From Phycomyces nitens (Eukaryota; Mucoromycota; Mucoromycetes; Mucorales; Phycomycetaceae), in assembly GCA_022702545.1 (NCBI GenBank), contig JAHRBC010000002.1, positions 3,906,001-3,970,000 on the forward strand: a stretch of 64,000 nucleotides of DNA, written 5' to 3'. The position numbers and the translations under genes are program-made. Shown one piece after another: positions 49,065-61,066 of this stretch. Positions within the stretch are counted from its first letter, which is position 1. Every line of letters starts with the position of its first letter. The notes under the pieces were generated by a model. The model had not been told where the DNA came from. It did not search any database and worked only from the letters and a program-made list of their open reading frames with translations.

Positions 49065-49141
49065 GAGCTACTTAATCAGAGCTCAGTTGGTCTGGCGTCG
49101 AAATTGGAAGAAGGGTCCTGAGTTCGATTCGCGCTACGGGA
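49065..49141 (+). pseudogene. tRNA-like remnant
   Basis: An A-box-like GAGCTCAGTTGGT (49079-49091) and a B-box-like GAGTTCGATTC (49120-49130) are at tRNA spacing. The 3' CTACGGG has no pairing partner on the 5' side and the T-stem does not pair, so the cloverleaf fails. It may be a dead tRNA or the head of a SINE. Confidence 0.35.
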
Positions 49142-49495
49142 ATCTTTAGATATTTGAGTTGCGATTCAATAAAATATACTTCTTCTTCATCTGAGACCTT
49201 GTAAATTGACGCTCTTCTTCTTGAGTCGAGTTAGTTCTTTTATTTTTAACCAAGACTTTTACATTTTATCTGTGTGGACAATTTTTTTGAGAAAACCACA
49301 AGTTTTGGGCTTCACTATCAGCAGTAATTTTTAGAGTTTTTAAAGAATAAAACATTAATTCTACATCATCAACAAGGAGTATGCCACTCGCGTATATACG
49401 TACTTTGAATAAAAATAGCAAAAAACATACACACTTCGGAGTTGTTCCCGAAGCGCCAACGATCACACACCAGCCAATACCCATACCATTGACGC

Positions 49496-49575
49496 GCCGA
49501 AAGGCGCACGCCGGGATTCGAACCGGCGCCGACGGAGTAAAAGCTAAGTGTACAACCGATTGGACTATCGATGTG
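49496..49575 (-). pseudogene. tRNA-like remnant with adjacent hairpin
   Basis: On the minus strand an A-box-like TAGTCCAATCGGT and a B-box GGTTCGAATCC are correctly spaced. The T-stem is one G short and the anticodon stem does not pair. A perfect GCGCC-GAAA-GGCGC hairpin (about 49497-49510, + strand) abuts the 3' end. Probably not a working tRNA. Confidence 0.35.
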
Positions 49576-49731
49576 TGGTGTAACCAGTAAATAAAAAATA
49601 TCGCTCATATATAATATTTCAGTTACTAAATAAAGAAAGTCGGACCATGACTCACTTTGAGTAACTAATACCCAGAATAATATGGGTTTCAATAGCTTAT
49701 ATTTTAACATTCAGAATATTTTATTTTATTA

Positions 49732-50286
49732 GAGACATTTGGGGATTAAACCCAGACACCCAAATTTCAGATTTATCGCAATCCTTATTTTAGAAATATG
49801 AGTTGTCGTCATAACTTTCAATCGCTACCCTTTTTAAGAAAATTTTTAGGCAATGTAATTTGCCAATATAATTACTGCGATTTAAAAAATACATTCTGAG
49901 ATTATAGTTCTTCCTCTTTTGCTTTTTATACATATACAAAAATGTCAGGATACGGAAACAAATTATGCAACAAGCTCCACCGAGTCAATATAGAACGTCT
50001 TGGTAAAATTTTTGGTGATTCCAGAGTCCTTAATAATGAGAACCAACATGTTATGGAAGACGATACACCACTTAATGAGCAAACTTTCAAACTTGCATTA
50101 TATTCGGCGATATACAAGCCAGACTATAACATATCTGATTGGTTTATTTTAAAAAGCAGAATAACGCCTGTACTGTCGCTATTAGCGATGAAATCTGCTT
50201 GAATTGTCGCTATTTTCGTGTAACATTCAGCGCAAATTTCTTTTTATAGTAGTTGACGCTATCTGGGTTTAATTCCCAAATGTCTC
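49732..50286. mobile_element. 555-bp hAT-like mini-element (MITE)
   Basis: Terminal inverted repeats of about 25 bp read GAGACATTTGGGGATTAAAC at the left end and, reversed with one mismatch, at the right end (50261-50286). Flanks TTTTATTA (49724-49731) and TATTATTA (50287-50294) agree at 7 of 8 positions, fitting an 8-bp target duplication. Too short for a transposase. Confidence 0.7.
49942..50202 (+). CDS. Small open frame inside the mini-element (86 aa), doubtful
   Basis: Starts MSGYGNKLCNKLHRVNIERL and ends with LAMKSA before TGA. A TATACATATACA stretch lies about 10-15 bp upstream of the ATG. No family recognised. It may be a leftover of the parent element's protein or chance. Confidence 0.3.
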   Translation: MSGYGNKLCNKLHRVNIERLGKIFGDSRVLNNENQHVMEDDTPLNEQTFKLALYSAIYKPDYNISDWFILKSRITPVLSLLAMKSA

Positions 50287-51714
50287 TATTATTAGCCACC
50301 CTGTTATCTCAGGGATATTTAGAATTTCCATGGGTCTGGGGTTAAACTAGGTTTTAAAAATCAAAAATGCTCCCTGTTCTGTTTCAGTTGTGGAAAGTCT
50401 GTGGACAAGAACAGGAAAATGTTCTCAAATTTTAGAGAGTGATTTATGCTTGCTTTATAATACATTACTAAAAAAGGAGTTGTGTGTTACAATGACTGTC
50501 TTGAATTGGGATCCCGACACATCACTATACAAATGGAAATATGACTGGTATACACACCACAGCTGAGTGAAATACAAACTCCAGAACTGATATCTGGTTC
50601 CTCTTTGCTAATGACCATGGCAAGGTAACATCCCAGGAGCAGTTACACACCAGGCACACGTACACTTCACACTACTACAGTGATAAACAACCATTACACA
50701 ATAGAGATTAATAGAACAAGGGAACTAGAATAATAACTATATAAATCACCATAATATTCTTTCTTCAATAAATAACACCCTCACGGTATCTATAAGTTCC
50801 CAACCCCAAATTACCACAGATATTATGGTAGTTTATATACTTATTATTCCAACTCCCTTGTAACTTCTATTTTGTAATAGTAGACTCTTACTGTTGAAGT
50901 GTGAAATGTATATACACATGGTTTGTAACTGGCCCTGGGATATTAGTCTCCCGTACTCATTAGCAAAGAGTAACTAGCAATCCGTTATAGAGTCCGTATT
51001 TTACTCAACTGTAGTGTCTATACCACATATATCATCTTGTCAAGTATATATTTAATGTATGGTTGTTGAACAGACAACGACCTGTTTTTTAAAACTAGAT
51101 ACTCAATTTTGTTTTGATAATGGGGCTGTGAACGGATCAATCGTATTAATCATTTTGGTTTTTATCCCTTGAACTTTCAACAAAGTTAAGCTTAAAATGA
51201 TCTAGGTTCAATTGTGTAGTGTTATTAACCAATAGGTCCTGGTGGCAGGATTCTGTTTGTTGTAATCACGGAGAACTCTAGATGTATTAAAATTAATATA
51301 ACAGTTGATCTCCATATCCCAATATCCAAATATTCAAGAAACCTTTGTAGAATTGTATAGGACAATATTAGCTACAAATTCATTTGCTTTTCAGCTAAAA
51401 AAAAACAATTCTGTGAAAAGAATAACTATATAATACACATAGTATTATCATTTGATATATTAACAATCAGTACACATGGTTTAAAGTGACAACAAATGGA
51501 TGATTATTTTTATTTGATGTGATCATGAAAATGCAATTGGGAATGAGTTGTTATACAGTGAAATGTCAATAGTGCGCGTAAAGGTAATTTTTGGGGATAT
51601 AAAAGCATAGTGTGGCATGAAATTCATAAATGATGCATATAAAGTGAAATATAAGTTTTTGATGGGTTTTGATACATGTATGTACAGAATTCATAAGATA
51701 TATACAAATGCGCT
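50287..51714. other. AT-rich intergenic DNA
   Basis: About 1.4 kb without a supported gene or clear repeat. Confidence 0.5.
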
Positions 51715-52083
51715 TTAGAAGCAGCGATGAGATGATGGGCTAATGCGAACCGTCACTGAAGGATGGTCGAATATGAGGGCCTCCAGCTCCATTGATTTGC
51801 TTGATCCAGTGCGAGATAGTGTGCTTGACTTGGAAAGATAGGGTCCAGAGACAAATGACTCGTATGACAGGGTTGATGATGATGAGGCAAGGGAAGGTGT
51901 GATTGAGTTTGTCTTTTTCTTGCGGCCAAGTGTCTTTTTGACAAAGGAATATCCTCGAATGTGAGTTGCCAAAGATTTGGCAATGTTGGAGGCGCGACTT
52001 GACTTTGTATTGCAAGGTGTTTCTGTTTTTAAATCAACTTGGGCATTTGGGCAAGTGGATTTTTGAGTGGAGAAGATCTGCAT
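51715..52083 (-). CDS. Small Ser-rich protein, paralogue B
   Basis: An intronless frame of 122 residues, paralogous to 47312-47665. It shares MQIFS-x-QK at the start, PSLASSSSTLS in the middle, and SKSMELEALIFDHPSVTVRI near the end. The middle is basic (VKKTLGRKKKTNS) and differs from paralogue A. The two genes face each other across 4 kb. A TATA-like TCTATAAATA (minus strand, 52150-52141) lies about 60 bp upstream of the ATG. Function unknown; conservation is concentrated at the two ends. Confidence 0.75.
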   Translation of the reverse strand: MQIFSTQKSTCPNAQVDLKTETPCNTKSSRASNIAKSLATHIRGYSFVKKTLGRKKKTNSITPSLASSSSTLSYESFVSGPYLSKSSTLSRTGSSKSMELEALIFDHPSVTVRISPSSHRCF

Positions 52084-52907
52084 TGTGAAGTAAGGAAGCT
52101 TTTGGAGTTAAGTAGAGAGAAAAAGAGTAGGAAAGAAGGGTATTTATAGACAAAAGCAAAATCCTGGTTCCTGGCTAAATGGCAGGTAGAAACAGACCTC
52201 TTCTTCGTTGAACTTTCCTTTTTGATATATTTTCAAGGGAGACTACTGGATTTGAGCATTGTCATTTATCGATCAATACATACCAAATCATGATCCACCA
52301 AAAATCCAGTCTGATTGTGAGCAAAAAAGTAAATAGGACAACCTGGAACCCCTTTTGTCAATTGTGGCTAATGGCCAGCTTTCGAATTCAACTTATTTTA
52401 GTGGGTAGTAGGTCTATCGGTCGATTTGGCTCATCGAGCCTTTATAAATTTTGTAGAGAGAACGAGTAAGCGTTAAAGGGTCTATCCACCTTGCCTCCTG
52501 GGAACATTGACCATCGAGTATATTCTGGCTACGGCTCGATCTTGGCGGTCAGAGACTATCACCATTTCCCTGGCTCATCTCCCACACATTCATTTTCCCA
52601 TTTTAATCTCTTTAACACCATGAAACTTGGATTCTGATCAAAGATCCAGCACTTTCCATGCTAAATAACCAGTCGTGTTCCTATATCGCCATGAGTCAGG
52701 AATAAAAGATCACCAGAGATCCTAAAGACAATCAAGATCTATAGCCATTTTGACGATTTGACTCATTTAAAGGCCAACCCATCGCTTATGACTTTTAATG
52801 GTCTACCAATATACCAAAACAGCACATCTTTCTGAGTTTGGATTCTTTTGAGAGTTTTCTTATTTTTTCGAGTAGTTCACATCTCTTTATTCGTCAACCC
52901 CTTTACC
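52084..52907. promoter_or_regulatory. Divergent upstream region, paralogue B / zinc-domain protein
   Basis: 824 bp including the TATA-like site at 52141-52150. No other recognisable element. Confidence 0.45.
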
Positions 52908-54309
52908 ATGTCAAGATCAGATTCTGACTCGGATGTCGCAACATCTCTCCTAGGAACCTATATGCTCCAAGGATGGGTAATGTCCATTGGTTTCCAAGAT
53001 CACCAAACCTAATCAATACTCATCTAATCCTTAGGTATTGACAGACGAGCTCTGTCAACAATCAGGCTGCTCGGTCCCAATGATGCGCTCAAAAGACGGT
53101 TTGATCAAGTTTTGTGTGTCTCATGATTCCTTGCCAACTTCCTCAGCCAGCCAACGCAGACCTACTACTGCTACTGCTATTACTACTACTACTCCACCTC
53201 CCGTGGCACCTCCACCCAAGGCTTCGGCCCCCCGTACCGAGGATGTGAGCAAAATAATGGAGGGTGGTGTTGATAGCGAAGTTGACACTGAAGATGATGA
53301 ATGGACCAAGATTAAGAGCATGGACAAGATGCGTGAGCAGAGTGAACGTAGAGAGCAGTCTTCAAAGGCATCCCAGTTGATTGGCCAGAAGCTCTTGCAG
53401 CGCTGGACTCTATTAAACGACATTTGCCCCAACAGCAGCTGTTATGCCGTAAGTACATTTAATATAAACGGGGCGATGGAATGATAAAGAAGGTCAAGAC
53501 TGATGGAACGAGGTGTTTATTAGGTCCCATTGATGAGAAATCCAGTCAACAAGCATATGGTGTGCGTCATCTGTGACCAGACTTATGTTACCGAAGAAGA
53601 TGCTTCTGCTATGAACTTGACCGAGAAACCAGCCAGTGCACTTAAATCTAAACCTGCTTCTGAAACTGATGTCAAGTCTGTGTCTGTGTCTAATTCTGTG
53701 TCTAATTCTGATTCTGATTCTGATTCTGATTCTGAGCTTGAGCTTGATGCCGAGGTGGATATGTCAAAGGTGAGTATTTCTGAATAGATATAGCGATGGG
53801 TAATTTGGATATTTATTACCATCATTATATATAATATAATATATGGATATAAAAGGCACCACGCAAGAAGCAAAAGGTTGAACTCTCTACCCTTTGCTGC
53901 CAGAATGGACGAATTATCGATATTAAAGACATTTCCTAACCATTTGTTTCTACAGACCACCGAGACCCGCAGTTTCCGCTTTGAAGACGCTCCTGAAGAA
54001 GCAGCCAAAGAAAACCCTGCCAATATTGATACTCAAAGAACCCAACACACATCCAAACCTCTCTCACCAAAACTCAATTGTACAGATTCTGCTCAAAAGA
54101 ATGATTTCGAGAAAGAGTATTTTGGTCAGAATGGTATTGTCCAGATGCTTTCCTCTAAGCTTAGCAAGATGACAGATGCGGCTATGGAATGCAATGATTC
54201 TGCTAAAGCCATAGATATGTTTGGTGCTATTGCAGCCTGTGCAAAAGCTGTAGAAGCATGCGTCCAAGCAGGTGAGGCTTGCTCAGGGGTAGTCAAGAGA
54301 AGAAAGTAG
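52908..54309 (+). CDS. Protein with two ZNRD2/SSSCA1-type zinc domains
   Basis: Exons 52908-52976, 53035-53448, 53524-53769, 53856-53876 and 53956-54309 give 367 residues. Domain 1 (about residues 15-55) reads LLGTYMLQGWVLTDELCQQSGC-VPMMRS...FCVSH. Domain 2 (about 135-185) reads LLQRWTLLNDICPNSSC-VPLMRNPVNK...CVICDQTY. Both match the Sjogren's syndrome/scleroderma autoantigen 1 (ZNRD2) zinc-binding pattern with Cys pairs. A poly(Ser-Asp) tract separates them from an Ala-rich C-terminal helix. A 21-nt exon inserts APRKKQK, a likely nuclear-localisation patch; skipping it also keeps frame. Human ZNRD2 is poorly understood (centromere/mitosis links). Confidence 0.85.
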
Positions 54310-54918
54310 GGTTCAATCAAATCTTAGTACATGTATATCTATCTCAATCTTTCTGTCATTTCATCCAATACATACAAGAGAACCATTTCTCTGAAGCTGT
54401 TTTTTTTTTCAATATATTAAAGAGTCAATCATATCTATGCAACTAGAGACGGTTGGATCTTTTCAACAAGTTTTCAAGTATTAGTGGGTCAATCTTTTAG
54501 TTCTCTAATATCTATAATGAAAGATGCCCTGAACAAAAGGGTTCTAAAGAGCTGTTCAATAAAGTCAAGATATCTCTACATATTATCATTTGCTCCTATA
54601 GCTGACCTTGTAGGAGATGTGTATTCAAACAAGGCAATGTTCATTTATTTAATAAAAAGCACAACCCCAATTTGGGTGAAGTTGTCTCTGATTGGCCTAC
54701 TTTATAATGCAATTGCATTCCCAAGAAGAACAAAGTAGTACGCACTTGAAGGAGCATATGATAGATTTCTTATTCACCCCTAAAGATGTGGACTGCAGCA
54801 CGTTTTGGCGGACTATGATTTTCTGAATGTGGCGCAGATACCACATTGACCCAAATGGACTTCTCCCAGGTCAAGGGCCAGTCGTGGCACCTACATCCGA
54901 TCGGGAAAGAAGTTATTA
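54310..54918. other. Intergenic DNA
   Basis: 609 bp between two same-strand genes. It holds the terminator of one and the promoter of OMA1. No gene supported. Confidence 0.5.
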
Positions 54919-56560
54919 ATGTTAATTCAGCTATTGAGATCCAGGGCAGCAATCTATCGTTATTCAAGGCTGGCCACTAGAATATCGGCCAGCCGTAATT
55001 ACCAGCCCAACAGCCATAAACACATCATTCAGCAAGCCTGTCGTCATCATTCACCATTAGTTAACCAACGATCTTTCCATTCCAGTCGATCTACACTTAC
55101 TCCACTTATACCAATACCTGCAATGATATTAGCTGTCATCAAAACAGGAAACCTTGTCAGCTTTGTTTCCTTGTCCTCAAAGACTTCCCTTACTCTCTTG
55201 CCACACACCTTTCGGCGAGACAGGGGAAAGTTGGTAGCAAAACTTTTGGCAAGTGTCCCCATTCTCGGCATGACACTCTTACTTCTCATTGGTCTTGATC
55301 AAGTAAATATCGTTCTTGCTACCCAATTCGACGGATATGTGAAAGAGGACACATTTACCCATACTTTTTTCTTAAAAGGCACCCAACACATCACGGCTGC
55401 GATTTATTTATCTGACCGAAGAAGAAGAGCAAGAGATTGTCGAACTAGAGATTGATCAACTATTAGAAGCACACTATGGTATCGTTGCGCCCAAAGATAA
55501 CGAATATGTGCAGTGGCTACAGACAATCGCAGACAATATTGCAGCTGTAGCGGAGGATGACATTCGTACGCCTGTACGACCCTACTCACATAATCCAGGG
55601 GAAACAGAAGATGGAGCAAGGCGGCATTATGATGTGAATATTATATGCGACTCGAGTACAATGAATGCCATGTGCGCTGGTTCGCGTGTGTTGATGTATG
55701 ACTTGATGATTCAATATATGGATTATGATTCCACCAAGATCGCTGTTATCATTTCGCATGAAATTGCTCATTCAATTCAACGACACTTTGTTGAAGCCCA
55801 TGGATTTGCATCGCTAATGTTTATGCTCGGAGACATCACTAGAGGTGTCTTTTGGATGTTTACAGAATCCCTTGGACCGTGAGTGATTGTGGAAAATAAC
55901 CTGTTAAACTAAAGAATCCTGACAAGGATATCGTTTTTATAGATACGTCAACCAAAAGATCAATGAGACTATATCTACCTTTATCACAATGGAGACCCAG
56001 ACGACCTACAACCGAGTGCTCGAGAAAGAGGTAAGGAATCTTGGTTATGACTGATTATTAATGATTGGCAGGCTGATTTGGTAGGCCTAAAATTATTAGC
56101 CAAGGCTGGCTACGACCCCATAGTTGCACTGGAAGTGTGGACAAAGATGGCAGAACTAGAGGAAAAATTAGAATATCAGACAATTAAGCCAGTGACTGGA
56201 TCAAGCGGAAGACACAGTTCGATTGGACATGTTCCATTAACCCATAATCCGCAGTACGAAGACCTAGAAATGAACGTCCACCTGTTTATTGAATCCCTCC
56301 TTCGATCATGGTTTGGATCCAGCCACCCACCCAGCCAAGAACGCCTCGAGTACATGAAGGATCATATGGAAGATGCACAAAAACTCTACCAAGAGGCCCT
56401 CAGGGTCAATGGACCAGCCAAAGAATACATCTTTAGAAGCAGAAGGGACAGTCTATTTGAGGATAATGGATTGCCCACTGGGTTTGGGGCCATCAAGCAA
56501 TGGGCCTATTCTGTATTCTCATGGACCATTTTACCATTCCATTTGCTTTCGGGCACATGA
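54919..56560 (+). CDS. OMA1: OMA1-type mitochondrial inner-membrane metalloprotease (M48)
   Basis: Exons 54919-55302, 55379-55878, 55943-56030 and 56072-56560 give 486 residues. OMA1 is a stress-activated zinc protease of the inner mitochondrial membrane. The Arg/Ser-rich N-terminus without acids (about 1-60, ending RSFHSSRS) is a presequence. A hydrophobic span follows (LLASVPILGMTLLLLIGLD, about 105-127). The zinc site is HEIAH at 255-259, with the third ligand in EKEADLVGLKLL. CDSSTMNAMCAGSRVLMYD and GYDPIVALEVWTKMAE are typical of the family. A C-terminal SQERLEYMK segment matches the RxxxL tail of M48C proteins. Confidence 0.94.
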
Positions 56561-56913
56561 TTTAGACTATAATATACATCATTACATGCACAGACCATTA
56601 CAAGACATTAAAGCATCAATATATACTTTTTGGGCTGCTTAAAAGTGGTTAATTTAAATACAAATATTGTGTAGTGTCTAGAGTAACCGATATCATGTAT
56701 TTTTTTAATGGTTACAAGCCATGTAGATGGAATTATAATCGACAGAAGCACGTTTGTCTTTAATCATCGATATTCCAACACAAACGAGCTCCAGATCCGA
56801 CAACGCACAGATCATCAGACACACTATCTTGTCCTATGTGGTACAGTTGACTAAATTCAAAATGAGGTTGAAAACATTGAACCGTTTCTTTCTTTCTTTA
56901 ACCAATATTTGCC
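56561..56913. other. Intergenic DNA
   Basis: 353 bp between OMA1 and the next gene on the same strand. No feature beyond a T-run at about 56700. Confidence 0.5.
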
Positions 56914-59542
56914 ATGGACCCACTCGAAGAAGGCACGACCGAACGGCTTCTTGAACGCCTCAAAGGGTGGAACAAAGGAATCAGTTACTCTGGAACCGTA
57001 GCAGACTCGCCATGTTTTGTCCAAAAAGACATGCCAAGAATTACTCCTCTTTCCCAAGACCAATCTGTTGCCATGGTTATAACTCAAAGCGACTGGACCT
57101 CATCTTTGGTCGACACAGGTGTCCTGTGGAACATGCACAACGATACAACGATGCATGCTTTGTCAGAGTGCCAACTCTTGTTCCATACACCTCAAACAGC
57201 TCTTGATTCCGAGTCTACAAAAACTCTTCACCTTTTAAGTTACGACACCTTTGCATGGTTTCCAGTCAATCGAATCTTTAGACCAACCCAGCGGCTCCAG
57301 ACCGCCCTAGATATCTCACTAGATTATTGGCCCAAAAACCCTTTGTTGGCATGGGAAGGGCTGTGCAAGATATGGAAAGAGTTTGGGTTTTTCTGGCCCC
57401 AAAAGATAGTTCTAGGTAATTCTTCTTCTTCTATAAAGTAATAGTCTTTTTTTTAATATTATGTATAGGGAGAATAATACATGTCAAAAAGACATACAAA
57501 GTGCCTTTGGTAAAGGATGGGCTATTGTATCTAAGTCTTGCTAAAGATGAATGCTTGATGAAGCTGGAAAAATTAAAGGCATCGAAAATCACTGCTGATT
57601 TCCAAGAGGTGGGTTTTATTGCTTATTTGGCCTACTTTATTAGGGCTATATAAAAGGTATTCCATGCTTACTATACATTATTAAAAAAAAAAAGAACAAT
57701 ATGCTGGATCAATGGAAAATAATTAAACGTAATGATGTCTGCCCTATCCACGAGTTCTTACCTCAACCAAGCCGAGATATAATTAACAGCATCATCAATT
57801 ATCGATTCAAACGAATATCTACGCAGGACTCCTTTAAGCTACGAAGTCTATCTACCTCTGGCTACCTAAGCTGGTGCTCAAGCCAGAGACTCGCTGAAGA
57901 AAGAAACAAGCACAATTCACATTACACAATGCACTGGAATCACAAGATAGATACTTCTGCGGATCAATCACCACGTTTTGTATTTGCTACATTGCCTTTG
58001 GAGGCCATGTATCCTACTGGTAGCAAATACCTCTGGAAATTTTCTTGGACTCTTGACCATCTTAACCAGCCAGTCATCTATTCACCAACATTTCCTGTCT
58101 ATCAACCACGGTCAATACGGTGCTCTAGCCAGATATTTCTTTTGCCAGATCATAAACTGTCTGGTGCTCAAGTCAACGAGACCACGTTCGAGGATCCACA
58201 TGAACAGAGCACACAAGCACACAAAGACATCTCTGGTGATAATCTAGACAGTCAGCTGATTTTTACCAGAGTAGACCATCAAAACAGCCTTTCAAAGGAA
58301 AAGCAGGCCATGGCATCACGATTACAAGCACTGGGATTCATTGCACCTGATGATCTCCATACCCTTGATTGCTATACCGCTGACCGCCATCGTTGGACAG
58401 TCGAGGTCACAGGCTTAGGACTCTGTCATAATAATTCTGTAGCAACCGAAGAAGGACTTAATGCCGATATAATTATCGGACGAATGAAGCCTATCATTGA
58501 CGGTGACATAATTAGCCTTCGCCAAGTACTTTACCTTTGTTCAGTTCTTAATTCAAACACCCTAATTAACAAGGCCAAATCTACCGCAAACAGTCCTACT
58601 TCTCCTTCTCAATCATTCCTACAAAAACTCCATAACAATCCTCCTTCTGCCCTAGAAGATAATTCACCTACCTTGCCAATAGACACAAAAGACCAATTTT
58701 CACTCAACTTTCTAATGCCACGAAAGAGATTGGTTCGCCCGAAAGCAACCCAAGAAGAAATAAATTCGGACCACAGTCTTCCTTCTCCATCCTCTATATC
58801 CTCTCAAAACATCTCTGATCAAATGCCTCACCCTATACTTGCAAAAGAAAGCTCACTCATCAGCACTCCACGCGAAAATTGCTGGATCATTCAATTGGCT
58901 ACAGAACAGGAAATACAAGATAATGTTCATCGACAACCACACACTTTTGAATTACATCCCCAAAGATCTCTCGTAAATATCCCAAAGACCACACCCAGCC
59001 TCAATAATGTGCCTAATAACAATTCCAATCTACGCAACCACCCGCCTTTGAATATAAACGAGATTGCAAACGGGCATGCTGATATAGACTATCACCCAGT
59101 CTATCCGTATAAAGGCTCTCGCTTAAAGTCCTTCATCAGTTCAGAGTCTCTTCACATAAAGGCAGAATCCCCCGTCTCGTTACGAAGAGCCAGATCATTT
59201 GATTCAAGCTATTCTCGCCCACCAAACGCCCTTTCACCACTTCCAGAAGACGATGAATACGATTCAGTGTACCAACCACCAAATAGTGGTACCTTGAGTA
59301 GGCGAAAACTGCAAGAACTACCTTATCTTGCCCCTCTAGAGACAAATATGATGAGAACTCCTGATACTGATACAACTGATATCGGAGTCATCAACACCAG
59401 AGAACTTCCGTACCTTGAACTCCATGCTTCAAAGCAAACCACAAAGACATGGTCTAGTATACTTCGGGGTGCTTCTCTAGCAAGACTCGGAAGATTTGTG
59501 CATGCCAATAACTCCCTCTCATTACAAAAACTAAAAAAATAG
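56914..59542 (+). CDS. Uncharacterised large protein (possible MACPF-like N-terminal region)
   Basis: Exons 56914-57415, 57469-57608 and 57695-59542 give 829 residues. Not recognised with confidence. The N-terminal third reads LDISLDYWPKNPLLAWEGLC, then KEFGFFWPQKIVLGR, then ITADFQE, and then DQWKIIKRNDVCPIHEFLP. I associate this order with MACPF-like proteins of Glomeromycotina/Mucoromycotina, but cannot test it. A beta-rich middle (about 260-500) is followed by a Ser/Pro/Asn-rich disordered tail with RRARSFDSSYSRPPNALSPL, a possible phosphorylation cluster. No signal peptide or membrane span. Converges on CBP20. Confidence 0.75.
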
Positions 59543-59710
59543 CTCTGAGAAATAGAAGAGTAGTTTATAAATATTAATCCACACTTATCCTTGTCTATAA
59601 CTTTTATTTATTTATTTCTTTATTATATGAAGAGGCAATGTGTATATATAAGAGGAGAATATAAAACTGATAAAGAAGCCCAATCCAATAATCAGTCGGG
59701 TAGAGAGAAC

Positions 59711-60522
59711 CTAGTCCTCGTCGTCTTCTCCTTCGTTCTCTCTGAAACGAGGGTTCTATTTTTTTTTTAAAAAAAAAAGATATTTCATTAGTACATTCTA
59801 TAGAATCCAGCCCCAACTATCTGTTCATCATGACAACACATTGCTTACTTGTTCCTTGTGTCGCTTTCTGTTTTCTGGCTGCTCGTAATCGCGTCCTCTC
59901 TTGTTCATGCCTGTCATAGGAACTCTGCTTTTGTACTCGCCTGCACCCTGAGGAACCTCCTTGATAGGCTCGTAGTTCTCCTTGATGTCTATCTCTCTCT
60001 CGCGCTCTAATTGGGCGCGTGTACGATGACCCCATCCACCACGGCCAGAATCATATTCTGTACGATACTCATCGCGTACCTGCCCTCCACTTCTTCCACG
60101 ACCAAACTGTCGGCCTTCTTTGAAGCCGGGATCCAAATCACAACGAATCACACGTTCATCGAGTTTGCTACCATTGACATACTTCATGCAGTCCAAGGCA
60201 TCTGTACGATGATAGTACCTAGAATTTTTTTTATAAGCCGCCAAGCCTCATCAGATGAAGAATCCACAATCCAACTCACTCTACAAAACAGAAACCGCAT
60301 GGTGTCTTTTGATTCCGGTCCAAGCCCATAATAATACGTTTGATCTCACCACATTTTGAAAATAATTCGTAAATCTGTTCTTCGGTAGTATAGAAAGACA
60401 GGTTTCCAACATAAAGTGTGGTGGTGGCAGAGAGATCATCAACAAATTGATTTGAAGTGCCCTATGGAAAGTTTGTGTGCGCGTTTCGGTGGTTGTAATG
60501 AGGAACAAGCTTATTCGTAATT

Positions 60523-60560
<38 letters not shown>

Positions 60561-60658
60561 GTGTTCGTGGTGAATTTTGTTTCTTGGCTATATTTTACCT
60601 GGTAGAGCTGATCGCGGTATGATGATGGTACGGCGAGAGAATTAACGAGTGTAGCCAT
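59711..60658 (-). CDS. CBC2: Nuclear cap-binding protein subunit 2 (CBP20)
   Basis: Four exons on the minus strand: 60658-60599, 60461-60280, 60218-59849, 59755-59711; 218 residues. CBP20 binds the m7G cap of nascent RNA together with CBP80. RNP2 is LYVGNLSF and RNP1 is CGFCFVEYY, with [19 protein letters not shown] between them. The cap-sandwich region [20 protein letters not shown] and the GGQVRDEYR stretch are diagnostic. The tail has RG-type residues ([11 protein letters not shown]) and an acidic end (ENEGEDDED). Intron 1 (137 bp) carries a TA microsatellite. Divergent from the CoA-binding protein gene. Confidence 0.96.
60528..60556. repeat. TA microsatellite in CBP20 intron 1
   Basis: About 14 TA units. 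Confidence 0.9.
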
Positions 60659-61066
60659 TGTAGGTTAAATGGAGAGAACGATTGACAAAGATGTAGACTG
60701 CATTTTCCGTTCTTATGGTAAAAGGGGCAGTCACATGGTTTTCTTTACCATGGACCGCAAGATTGGAGTATTCCAACTGGTAATCCTATGATCAAAAGCT
60801 CACATACGTATATGTAGACTGAAATCAACAAGACATGTTTATTTATCTGTTTAGAAGCCTTAATAATAAATAACATCTTGATGATATCTGCTGTAATTTG
60901 ATCAAGAAGCCTGTCAAAAATATTATATTATACATGTATATTTCATCGGTTAAATGATTATCTTTGCCTCCATGGATTCAAATGATATTGTAATAGTCGA
61001 CTGTCACGTTATATAGAGAGCTAATGAAAGGCAGGGCTGTGTTACATTGCTCCTTTTCTGTTTGTC
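60659..61066. promoter_or_regulatory. Divergent promoter region, CBP20 / CoA-binding protein
   Basis: 408 bp between opposite start codons. No specific site recognised. Confidence 0.5.

Larger units (their letters stand above)
47666..49731. other. AT-rich intergenic DNA with tRNA-like debris
   Basis: About 2 kb. No supported protein gene. Two tRNA-like stretches (listed separately) lie near 49.1 and 49.5 kb. Confidence 0.5.

Noticed and set aside
49260..49600. Working tRNA genes
   Set aside because: Acceptor and anticodon stems do not pair, so kept only as remnants.
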